From: Chryseobacterium gleum
GTDB taxonomy: Bacteria; Bacteroidota; Bacteroidia; Flavobacteriales_C; GCA-002722245
Assembly: GCA_945903925.1 (NCBI GenBank)
Contig: CAMDPJ010000151.1
Coordinates: 1 to 5,747, forward strand
DNA length: 5,747 bases
Direction: 5' to 3'
The notes under the pieces were generated by a model. That model saw nothing but the letters and a program-made list of their open reading frames with translations, was not told the origin of the DNA and searched no databases. Both the position numbers and the translations under genes were made by a program. Of the stretch, positions 1 through 5,747 are shown piece after piece. The first letter of the stretch is position 1. Each line of letters begins with the position of its first letter.

Positions 1-24
1 GGAAGGGATTTTATTGTTTTGTGT

Positions 25-46
25 GAGACGGAAAATTTTCCGTCTC
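25..46. repeat. Perfect 22-bp palindrome downstream of the DAHP synthase gene
   Basis: Two exact 11-base arms, GAGACGGAAAA and TTTTCCGTCTC, lie back to back. As RNA they can fold into a 9-bp stem closed by an AATT loop on either strand. The palindrome starts 11 bases after the stop codon of the minus-strand gene, where a transcript end is expected. It is not a textbook intrinsic terminator: on the minus strand an A-rich stretch follows it rather than a T run, and on the plus strand the bases after it are mixed. It may act as an mRNA 3'-end stabiliser or bidirectional transcription stop, or belong to a dispersed palindromic repeat family. The rest of positions 1-57 shows no gene I can support. 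Confidence 0.6.
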
Positions 47-57
47 TACGAGATGAT

Positions 58-1161
58 TTATTTTCCTGCCAATTCAGTTTTTTCGTTCATCACGTTGTTC
101 TGACGGCGAATAGATTCCTGGTGAATCAACTCCAACGATTTTTTCACGAAGTCTTCATCTAAGCCCATTGCTTTGCCTAAAGAGATGCGTTTGTTGATGA
201 TTTCTTCCCATCTTCCAACTTGTAATATAGTTACGCTGTTCTTCTTTTTGAACTCACCAATTTGATGCGCTACATTCATACGTGTTGCTAAAGTATGAAA
301 GATTTGATCGTCTAATCTGTCAATCTCTGCTCTTAAAGCTTCTAGTTTGCTTCCAAATTCAACGTTATCGGAAGAAGCGGTTCTAAAATTTAAAGCATTG
401 TACAATTCGTTCAATCTATCTGGCGTAACTTGTTGTTTAGCGTCGCTCCAAGCTACAGAAGGAGTAATGTGTGTTTCAATCATTAAACCAGCCATGTCTA
501 AGTCTAAGGCCTTTTGAGAAACATAAGGAATCAATTCGCGTGTTCCAGCAATGTGTGAAGGATCACAAATGATATCTAAATTAGGAAACTGCGTTTTTAA
601 GTCGATACCCATTTCCCACATTGGAGCATTACGGAAAGGAGATTTTTCGAATGAAGAGAACCCACGGTGAATAGCAGCAACTCTATCGATACCGCTGTTT
701 GCTAATCTTTCCATGGCACCTATCCACAAAGCGATATCGGGGTTGATTGGGTTTTTCACCATCACCGGAATATTCACTCCTTTTAATGCATCGGCAATAT
801 CTTGCACAGAGAAAGGATTCACTGTAGTGCGCGCACCAATCCATAAAATATCGATACCATGTTTTAACGCCAATTCAACGTGTTCTGTAGTAGCAACTTC
901 AGTGGTTAATAACATTCCTGTTTCTTTTTTCACTTCGTTCATCCACTTCAAACCTTCTTCACCAATACCTTCAAAAGATCCTGGTCTAGTTCTAGGTTTC
1001 CATATACCAGCTCTAAAGACTTGCGCTTTTGCGTGTTTAGCTATTTCTCTACCTGTTTCTACTACTTGCTCTTGTGTTTCAGCACTGCAAGGACCTGCAA
1101 TCAATAATGGTGTGTTTAATCCTAAACCCCAATCTTTGATTTTTTTCATGTTATTAATCAT
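58..1161 (-). CDS. Bifunctional 3-deoxy-7-phosphoheptulonate (DAHP) synthase / type II chorismate mutase
   Basis: This cytosolic 367-residue enzyme joins two steps of aromatic amino acid synthesis: condensation of phosphoenolpyruvate with erythrose 4-phosphate to DAHP, and rearrangement of chorismate to prephenate. Residues about 15-260 form the type Ibeta DAHP synthase barrel. Visible motifs are GPCS (23-26) with the probable metal ligand Cys25, KPRTRPGSFEG (55-65), KNP (136-138), DPSH with His203, Glu229 and Asp240. Residues about 270-355 are an AroQ-fold chorismate mutase. By alignment with E. coli AroQ, Arg277, Arg294, Lys305, Gln314, Arg317 and Gln354 fall at catalytic positions. Both halves look intact. 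There is no N-terminal ACT or ferredoxin-like regulatory domain; in the Porphyromonas homologue the fused mutase domain mediates inhibition by prephenate, and the same is inferred here. The first ATG is preferred because it follows the probable promoter and leader; Met5 (1149) is an alternative start. Related enzymes are named AroF, AroG or AroA, so no symbol is assigned. Confidence 0.96.
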   Translation of the reverse strand: MINNMKKIKDWGLGLNTPLLIAGPCSAETQEQVVETGREIAKHAKAQVFRAGIWKPRTRPGSFEGIGEEGLKWMNEVKKETGMLLTTEVATTEHVELALKHGIDILWIGARTTVNPFSVQDIADALKGVNIPVMVKNPINPDIALWIGAMERLANSGIDRVAAIHRGFSSFEKSPFRNAPMWEMGIDLKTQFPNLDIICDPSHIAGTRELIPYVSQKALDLDMAGLMIETHITPSVAWSDAKQQVTPDRLNELYNALNFRTASSDNVEFGSKLEALRAEIDRLDDQIFHTLATRMNVAHQIGEFKKKNSVTILQVGRWEEIINKRISLGKAMGLDEDFVKKSLELIHQESIRRQNNVMNEKTELAGK

Positions 1162-1166
1162 ACTTC

Positions 1167-1229
1167 TTTAATGTTTAATGTTGGCGAACTCAATAAGTAT
1201 CGCAGCACAAAGATGCTAAGTTTAATGTT
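1167..1229. repeat. Three copies of the 9-mer TTTAATGTT around the DAHP synthase promoter and leader
   Basis: TTTAATGTT occurs at 1167-1175 and 1174-1182 (overlapping by two bases, period 7) and again at 1221-1229. On the gene's own strand it reads AACATTAAA. The distal copy lies inside the 19-base promoter spacer, and the tandem pair lies in the leader just before the start codon. The arrangement is compatible with binding sites of a repressor of aromatic synthesis, but the motif is AT-rich and could recur by chance in such sequence. Confidence 0.4.
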
Positions 1230-1238
1230 AATTCCAAA
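1208..1238 (-). promoter_or_regulatory. Probable Bacteroidota-type promoter of the DAHP synthase gene
   Basis: Read on the minus strand, TTTG (1235-1238) is followed by exactly 19 bases and then CATCTTTG (1208-1215). This matches the Bacteroidota sigma-factor consensus (TTTG, 19-21 bases, TAnnTTTG) with one mismatch, C for T at the first -7 position. Transcription would start near 1201-1203, giving a leader of about 40 bases before the ATG. Its presence in the gap after rsmI suggests that the aromatic gene is expressed independently, although read-through from rsmI is not excluded because no terminator is visible between them. Confidence 0.6.
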
Positions 1239-1257
1239 TTAAATTCTAATATTTCTT

Positions 1258-1977
1258 TTATTCCGATTCTAAATCAGAATTATATTTTGTTTTCTTTGGT
1301 TCTTCGTAGCCAGCGATAACTACCACCATTTCTCCTTTGAAGCTATTGGGAGTCATTGAATTTATTACTTCTACAACGGTTCCTCGTTTAATTTCTTCAA
1401 ACATTTTAGATATTTCGCGGCAGAATGATATTTGGCGAGTCTCTCCAAAAAATTCTTTGATTTCATTCAAACAACGCTCAATTCGGTGCGGAGATTCATA
1501 TAAAACGATGGTTTCGGGAAGTTGAGCTAAATATTTTAAGCGTGTTTGGCGGCCCTTTTTATGGGGCAAAAATCCTTCATAGTGAAATTTATCGCAAGGC
1601 AAGCCCGATGTTACTAGTGCTGGCACAAAAGCCGTTGCGCCCGGCAAACATTCCACCTTAATTCCTCGTGCAACACATTCTCTCACCAATAAAAAGCCTG
1701 GGTCGGAAATTCCTGGAGTACCCGCATCAGAAACCAAAGCAGCAGTTTTTCCATTGCCAATTTCATCGGCTACCTTACTTAATACGCTGTGTTCATTGTT
1801 GAGGTGGAAAGGGTAAAGTTTTTTTTCGATTTCGTAATGCTGCAATAATCGCAAACTGGTGCGTGTGTCTTCGGCTAAAATGAAATCGCAATCTTTTAAT
1901 ACTTCTAGGGCGCGCAAAGTAATGTCTTTGAGATTGCCAATAGGAGTGGGAACGATAATAAGTTTATTTTGCGACAT
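1258..1977 (-). CDS. rsmI: 16S rRNA (cytidine1402-2'-O)-methyltransferase RsmI
   Basis: RsmI uses S-adenosylmethionine to methylate the ribose of C1402 in the decoding centre of 16S rRNA; with RsmH (N4 methylation) it tunes start-codon choice and decoding fidelity. The 239-residue protein shows the tetrapyrrole-methylase-like fold signature in order: PTPIGNLKDITLRAL (10-24), AEDTR (35-39), SDAGTPGISDPG (83-94), LPGATA (111-116) and YESPHR (160-165). It is shorter than the 286-residue E. coli protein and lacks its C-terminal helix-turn-helix extension, ending instead in a short charged tail; this is a compact version of the family, not an obvious truncation. Its ATG overlaps the upstream channel gene's TAA by one base, so translational coupling is likely. 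Expression probably depends on the transcript beginning at the amidase gene. Confidence 0.96.
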   Translation of the reverse strand: MSQNKLIIVPTPIGNLKDITLRALEVLKDCDFILAEDTRTSLRLLQHYEIEKKLYPFHLNNEHSVLSKVADEIGNGKTAALVSDAGTPGISDPGFLLVRECVARGIKVECLPGATAFVPALVTSGLPCDKFHYEGFLPHKKGRQTRLKYLAQLPETIVLYESPHRIERCLNEIKEFFGETRQISFCREISKMFEEIKRGTVVEVINSMTPNSFKGEMVVVIAGYEEPKKTKYNSDLESE

Positions 1978-1979
1978 TA
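1975..1979 (-). other. TAATG stop-start overlap (channel gene / rsmI)
   Basis: On the minus strand the TAA stop of the mechanosensitive channel gene and the ATG of rsmI share one A. No Shine-Dalgarno-like purine run is seen just upstream, so re-initiation by terminating ribosomes is the simplest way for rsmI to be translated. The overlap supports both start choice and co-transcription. Confidence 0.8.
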
Positions 1980-3131
1980 TACACTTTTTTGGTATACAGT
2001 TCTTGTAGGATAAGCGAAGTTCAATCCTTTTTCTTCAAACTGACGCAAAATCTCCATATTCATTTCTGTTTGAACTATATGAGGCTCCTTGTCTTTTTTG
2101 ATAAAATACGAAAATTCTATGTTTAAAGAAGAGTCTAAGAATTTGTTGAAATTGATAAAGTAATTTTTTTGAACCCCGTCATTCTTTTCTGCAATTTCTG
2201 TGAGGGTTGCTATCGCTTGATTCATTTTTTCGTAGCCCATATCATAAGTTAAACCTAGATTTATCACCACTTTAAACAGTGGTTCTGATGTAACATTTTC
2301 AATACTTGTATTAGAGAAAATGGAATTGGGAATAGTAACTTTTCTTCCCATCAAAGTGCGCAAACGGGTAGATCTTATTCCAATATCTTCAACAACACCG
2401 TCTGTTCCAGCAACGATAATTCTATCTTTTAGTTTAAAGGGTTTGTCTGTGAAGATGGTGATTCCTCCAAATAGGTTTTTCATTGAATCTTGAGCGGCCA
2501 AGGCAAAGGCCAAACCTCCAATACCTAAACCTGCAATGAGCGCGCCTACATCATAGCCAGCATTGCTTAAACCAATGATGATGGCGATCACCCAAACGGT
2601 TATTTTTAATGCTTTTCTAACGATGGGTAAAATTTGGTCGTCTAAATCGCTCGATGATTTTTCGGTGAGTGGTACAATGTATTCATCAATTAAGGCATCA
2701 ATCAATCGGGTAGAAGACCAGGCAATATTTAGCAAGGTAGCGATGTAAAAAATTACACGAAGAAATTTCTCAAATCCTTCTCCAAAATGAAGAATGTCTG
2801 TAGATATCCAAATACCAAATAGACCAATAGCAAATGCAACCGGACCTTCAAGTTTCTCGATCAACAAATCATCGAGGTTAGTTTTTGTTTTGGCAGTTAA
2901 TTTTTTCACCACGTTGGAAATAAGCCAGTAAAGCAATTTTGCGGCAAGTATCGACAATAGAATTCCTGCAAGGGCAATAATCCATCTGTCTAAAGAATTT
3001 CCTAAATATTCTTCATGCATGAACTCAGGAAAATATTGAGTGATGCCTTGAACGGTTTTTTCATCGATGACTTTTGGTGCAATTTGTATTGAGTCGATTG
3101 AAGCTTGATTTGTGCTGTCGGTTGCTGCCAT
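1977..3131 (-). CDS. MscS-family small-conductance mechanosensitive ion channel
   Basis: This is an inner-membrane channel of 384 residues that would open under membrane tension and release solutes during hypo-osmotic shock. A hydrophilic stretch of about 48 residues without a signal peptide comes first. Likely membrane segments follow at about 50-74, 97-114, 123-148 and 175-191, then the glycine/alanine-rich pore helix (about 195-227, including GALIAGLGIGGLAFALAAQD), which is the hallmark of MscS. The beta domain follows (about 231-281, with PFKLKDRI, VVEDIGIRSTRLRT and PNSIFSN) and then an alpha/beta cytoplasmic domain to the end. E. coli MscS has 286 residues and three membrane segments, so this is one of the larger multi-helix relatives. 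Two similar LDD-containing segments (86-88 and 163-165) each precede a membrane helix. The start lies 10 bases after the amidase stop with no visible ribosome site. Ion preference and gating threshold cannot be read from the sequence. Confidence 0.93.
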   Translation of the reverse strand: MAATDSTNQASIDSIQIAPKVIDEKTVQGITQYFPEFMHEEYLGNSLDRWIIALAGILLSILAAKLLYWLISNVVKKLTAKTKTNLDDLLIEKLEGPVAFAIGLFGIWISTDILHFGEGFEKFLRVIFYIATLLNIAWSSTRLIDALIDEYIVPLTEKSSSDLDDQILPIVRKALKITVWVIAIIIGLSNAGYDVGALIAGLGIGGLAFALAAQDSMKNLFGGITIFTDKPFKLKDRIIVAGTDGVVEDIGIRSTRLRTLMGRKVTIPNSIFSNTSIENVTSEPLFKVVINLGLTYDMGYEKMNQAIATLTEIAEKNDGVQKNYFINFNKFLDSSLNIEFSYFIKKDKEPHIVQTEMNMEILRQFEEKGLNFAYPTRTVYQKSV

Positions 3132-3141
3132 TGGTATAATT

Positions 3142-4017
3142 TTAATCTCTAAATCTTTTGGTTAAATCTTGAAAAGCATCAATTCTGCGGTCGCGGAAAA
3201 AAGGCCAGATGCGACGTACTTGTTCTGAGCGTTTCATATCTATCTCTAAAACAATATTTTCTTCTTTGTCGTTGCTTGCGGTATGAATCAATTCTGCTTG
3301 CGGACCAGCAACAAAACTATTTCCCCAGAATTGAATGCCGCTGGTAACTCCCGATGGATCTGCTTCGTGTCCCACACGGTTAACAGAAATAACATGCAAT
3401 CCGTTCGCTACTGCGTGTCCGCGTTGCACGCTCACCCAAGCATTTAATTGTCTTTGTTTTTCTTCTTCTTTATCGCTCGATTCCCAACCTATTGCTGTTG
3501 GGTATATCAACAACTCAGCGCCCGCTAAGGCCATCAATCGCGCCGCTTCTGGGTACCATTGATCCCAGCAAATCAACACGCCTAATTTACCTAATGAAGT
3601 TGGTATGGGTTCAAATCCTAAATCACCCGGCGTGAAATAAAATTTTTCGTAGTAAGCTGGGTCATCTGGAATATGCATTTTGCGGTATTTTCCAGCTATT
3701 GAGCCATCTTTTTCAAAAACTACAGATGTGTTGTGATATAAGCCAGCAGCGCGTTTTTCAAATAAGGAAGTGACCAATACAATACCTAGTTCTTTCGCTA
3801 GTTTTCCAAACCTATCAGCAGACGGACCAGGAATAGTTTCAGCTAAATCGAATTGGTTGGTATCTTCTGTCTGGCAGAAATACAAGCCATTGTGAAGCTC
3901 TTGCAAAACCACCAATTGAGCACCTTTTGCGGCACATTCACGAATGTTTTTTTCCAACTTTTCGATGTTTTGCGAAATGTTGGCGCTATTGGATTGTTGA
4001 ACGATACCGATTTTCAT
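3142..4017 (-). CDS. aguB: Carbon-nitrogen hydrolase, probable N-carbamoylputrescine amidase
   Basis: This cytosolic nitrilase-superfamily enzyme of 291 residues probably hydrolyses N-carbamoylputrescine to putrescine, carbon dioxide and ammonia, the last step of the agmatine route to polyamines. The Glu-Lys-Cys triad is visible: Glu40 in QELHNGLYFC, Lys113 in KYRKMHIPDD, and Cys150 in ICWDQWYPE. The extra conserved Glu124 lies in YYEKFYFTPGD. Length and the sequences around the triad match AguB better than omega-amidases or beta-ureidopropionases, but other amides cannot be excluded. It is the first gene of the minus-strand cluster, with the channel gene 10 bases downstream. The usual partner, agmatine deiminase (aguA), is not beside it: the upstream neighbour is divergent recJ, so the deiminase would have to be encoded elsewhere. 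The ATG at 4017 is the natural start, with the N-terminal beta strand MKIGIVQQ intact. Confidence 0.9.
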   Translation of the reverse strand: MKIGIVQQSNSANISQNIEKLEKNIRECAAKGAQLVVLQELHNGLYFCQTEDTNQFDLAETIPGPSADRFGKLAKELGIVLVTSLFEKRAAGLYHNTSVVFEKDGSIAGKYRKMHIPDDPAYYEKFYFTPGDLGFEPIPTSLGKLGVLICWDQWYPEAARLMALAGAELLIYPTAIGWESSDKEEEKQRQLNAWVSVQRGHAVANGLHVISVNRVGHEADPSGVTSGIQFWGNSFVAGPQAELIHTASNDKEENIVLEIDMKRSEQVRRIWPFFRDRRIDAFQDLTKRFRD

Positions 4018-4037
4018 TACTGCCGTTTTTGATAGCG

Positions 4038-4045
4038 CGAATTTA
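4038..4045 (-). promoter_or_regulatory. Candidate -7 element of the amidase-channel-rsmI transcript
   Basis: On the minus strand this reads TAAATTCG, one mismatch from the Bacteroidota consensus TAnnTTTG. It would place the transcript start near 4031, about 14 bases before the ATG. No TTTG-like -33 element is seen at 19-21 bases upstream, so the call is weak. Confidence 0.35.
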
Positions 4046-4069
4046 ATAAAAATCTTCTCTACTATTTTT

Positions 4070-4077
4070 TACTTTTA
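4070..4077 (+). promoter_or_regulatory. Candidate -7 element immediately before recJ
   Basis: TACTTTTA matches TAnnTTTG except for the last base and lies four bases before the recJ ATG. If used, transcription would begin at or within a few bases of the start codon, giving a nearly leaderless mRNA. No -33 partner is visible at the expected distance. Confidence 0.3.
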
Positions 4078-4081
4078 CATC

Positions 4082-5747
4082 ATGTTAAACAAACAGTGGA
4101 TTAATATCTCTTCGCACTCTTCGGCTCAAAAGGAGGAATTAGCAAAACGCTTGGGGATACATCCTGTTTTAGCCCAGTTGTTGTTGAATAGAGGTATTAC
4201 CAATTTTGAAGAAGCAAAAACCTTTTTTCGACCTGACTTAGAATTTCTTCATGATCCTTTTTTAATGAAGGATATGGATAAGGCGGTGGCTCGATTAGAA
4301 TTGGCTCTTCAAAAAAATGAAAAGATATTGGTGTTTGGCGATTACGATGTGGATGGCACAACAGCGGTTTCGATGATGTATTTGTTCCTCAAAAATCTCA
4401 CTGATAATTTGTCGTTTTATATTCCCGATAGATATAAAGAGGGCTATGGTATCTCTAATGATTCTATTGATTTTGCTGCAGAAAATAATTTCACTTTAAT
4501 CATCTCTTTAGATTGTGGTACCAAATCGGTAGATAAAATTGCTTCAGCAAAAGAAAAAGGAATAGATTATATTGTTTGTGATCATCACCAACCTGGAGAA
4601 ATTTTACCCGATGCTGTGGCTTTGCTAAATCCTAAGCGATTAGATTGCACTTACCCTTGCAAGCATTTATCGGGCGCGGGAGTGGGCTTTAAGTTGATTC
4701 AAGCTTACTGCGAAAAAAACGAATTGGAGAAAGAAGAATACTTGCGTTATCTAGATTTATTAGCAGTGAGCATAGGTGCCGATATTGTTCCAATTGTTGG
4801 AGAAAATAGGGTTTTAGCCTATTATGGTTTGCAAAAATTAAATCAAAATCCTTCTCCCGGATTGCAAACCATTATTGCCATTGCCAAACGAAAAGGAGGC
4901 GAACTCACGATGAGTGATATAGGCTTTGGTATCGGTCCGCGCATTAACGCCGCCGGAAGATTGTACAGCGGAAGCGAGATTGTAGAATTGCTGGTGAGTT
5001 CAGATAAACAAATGCGCGATGATATTGGTTCTGCCATCGATAGCTATAACGAAGAAAGAAAAAGCATCGAAAAATCGATCACCGAAGAAGCCTTACAATT
5101 GTTAATTGGCGAAGAAGAAAAATGTACTTCGGTAGTTTTCAATTCTTCATGGCACAAAGGCGTGGTGGGTATTGTAGCGTCTCGTTTGCAAGAAAAATAT
5201 TACCGTCCCACTTTGGTTTTTACCGAAGCAGATGGAAAAATTACGGGCAGCGCCCGTTCGGTAAAAGGCTTTAATATTTTGGCCGCGATTGAGCAGTGTG
5301 CAGATTTGTTAGAACAATATGGCGGACACGATCATGCTGCTGGAATGACGATGAAAGCAGAAGATTATCCTGCGTTTAAATCAAAGTTCGAAGTGGTGGT
5401 TTCTGCCTCTATTCCTCGTGAATTGTTACAAGCTAAAATCATGGTGGAAGATGAATTATCTATCAACGATATCGATGATAAATTTCACCGCATACTCAAA
5501 CAATTCGAGCCTGTCGGTCCGGGCAACGAAACACCAATTTTTTCTTCCACCGATTTCATCAACAACGGAGAATGCAGTGTTTTGGGGCAAGAACATTTAA
5601 AATTAGAATTGAGTTCAATTCAAAATACGGCGAAAAAATTTCCTGCCATAGCCTTTCGTCAGGCACACTTTTCAAAACAAATTTCATCGGGAAATAAATT
5701 CAGCGCTTGTTTTTCGATTAACGAGAACCATTGGAAAAATAAGGTTT
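4082..5747 (+). CDS. recJ: Single-stranded-DNA-specific exonuclease RecJ (3' end cut by window edge)
   Basis: RecJ degrades single-stranded DNA 5' to 3' with Mn2+ or Mg2+ and prepares ends for RecFOR recombination, mismatch repair and base excision repair. The reading frame is open from the ATG at 4082 to the last base, 555 complete codons. DHH-domain motifs are VFGDYDVDGTTAV (84-96, with Asp87, Asp89, Asp91), DCGT (Asp144), DHH (167-169) and IGADIVP (around Asp234). GIGPRINAAGR (283-293) follows. The DHHA1 domain carries WHKGVVGIVASR (357-368), GSARS (389-393) and GGHDHAAG (414-421), and PVGPGN (477-482) opens the C-terminal OB-fold. All key residues are present. Bacterial RecJ proteins are commonly about 565-580 residues, so probably only some 10-25 codons are missing. 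No Shine-Dalgarno sequence precedes the start; the short tract before it is T-rich. It is divergent from the amidase cluster and shows no operon partner within the window. Confidence 0.96.
   Translation, partial: MLNKQWINISSHSSAQKEELAKRLGIHPVLAQLLLNRGITNFEEAKTFFRPDLEFLHDPFLMKDMDKAVARLELALQKNEKILVFGDYDVDGTTAVSMMYLFLKNLTDNLSFYIPDRYKEGYGISNDSIDFAAENNFTLIISLDCGTKSVDKIASAKEKGIDYIVCDHHQPGEILPDAVALLNPKRLDCTYPCKHLSGAGVGFKLIQAYCEKNELEKEEYLRYLDLLAVSIGADIVPIVGENRVLAYYGLQKLNQNPSPGLQTIIAIAKRKGGELTMSDIGFGIGPRINAAGRLYSGSEIVELLVSSDKQMRDDIGSAIDSYNEERKSIEKSITEEALQLLIGEEEKCTSVVFNSSWHKGVVGIVASRLQEKYYRPTLVFTEADGKITGSARSVKGFNILAAIEQCADLLEQYGGHDHAAGMTMKAEDYPAFKSKFEVVVSASIPRELLQAKIMVEDELSINDIDDKFHRILKQFEPVGPGNETPIFSSTDFINNGECSVLGQEHLKLELSSIQNTAKKFPAIAFRQAHFSKQISSGNKFSACFSINENHWKNKV

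Larger units (their letters stand above)
4018..4081. promoter_or_regulatory. Divergent intergenic region between the amidase cluster and recJ
   Basis: These 64 bases must hold the start signals of both recJ (plus) and the three-gene minus-strand cluster. They are AT-rich except for a short GATAGCGCG stretch. I see no hairpin or inverted operator. The two candidate -7 elements, listed separately, are about 25 bases apart and point away from each other, so polymerases on the two units could interfere. Confidence 0.6.

Noticed and set aside
1..165. Plus-strand frame open from the window edge to a TAA near 165, possibly the tail of a convergent gene
   Set aside because: It crosses the palindrome and overlaps the conserved chorismate mutase end in antisense. 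The translation has no recognisable motif, and an open frame this short at an edge is expected by chance.
713..1171. 152-codon open frame on the plus strand with a hydrophobic start
   Set aside because: It lies antisense to the conserved DAHP synthase barrel, whose motifs are all on the minus strand. The composition is that of a complement shadow and no family is recognisable.
1216..1257. Possible rsmI terminator formed by TTTAAT and ATTAAA
   Set aside because: The six AT pairs would be very weak, there is no GC stem or T run, and the sequence is better explained as part of the downstream promoter.
1337..1525. Short plus-strand open frame inside rsmI; similar ones at 2563-2748 and 3335-3562
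   Set aside because: All are antisense to well-conserved genes and have no independent support.
4843..5037. 64-codon open frame on the minus strand
   Set aside because: It is antisense to recJ motifs including GIGPRINAAGR, with no promoter or start signal and no recognisable product.
5418..5600. 60-codon open frame on the plus strand
   Set aside because: It is out of frame within recJ, overlapping the PVGPGN region; recJ accounts for the coding signal.
1..5747. A novel defence, mobile or otherwise undescribed system
   Set aside because: All five genes are complete or edge-cut members of well-known housekeeping families, the gaps are short, and there are no transposase, integrase, tRNA or direct-repeat boundaries.

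Overview
The window looks like a piece of a Bacteroidota chromosome, most likely Flavobacteriales or a near relative. The reasons are the AT-rich, tightly packed sequence, the fused DAHP synthase-chorismate mutase typical of that phylum, the lack of clear Shine-Dalgarno sites, and promoter-like TAnnTTTG / TTTG elements instead of E. coli -10/-35 boxes. It holds five protein genes, all recognisable housekeeping families. There is no RNA gene, CRISPR array, insertion sequence, phage gene or obvious defence island. I found no convincing new biological system, and the observations below are small-scale.

Layout: positions 1-57 are non-coding and carry a perfect 22-bp palindrome just past the stop of the first gene. 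On the minus strand, 58-1161 encodes a bifunctional DAHP synthase / type II chorismate mutase (entry and branch point of aromatic amino acid synthesis). A 96-bp gap (1162-1257) holds its probable promoter and a thrice-repeated 9-mer. Then, in transcription order from right to left, comes a compact minus-strand cluster: an N-carbamoylputrescine amidase-like nitrilase (3142-4017), an MscS-family mechanosensitive channel (1977-3131, 10 bp after it) and the 16S rRNA methyltransferase RsmI (1258-1977, sharing one base with the channel's stop codon). A 64-bp divergent intergenic region (4018-4081) separates this cluster from recJ. recJ runs on the plus strand from 4082 and is cut by the window edge, probably only a few codons before its natural stop.

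The three-gene cluster is close enough to be one transcript. Its members act in unrelated processes (polyamine synthesis, osmotic protection, ribosome modification), so co-transcription does not imply a shared pathway. The aromatic gene seems to have its own promoter. RecJ is a separate divergent DNA-repair unit.
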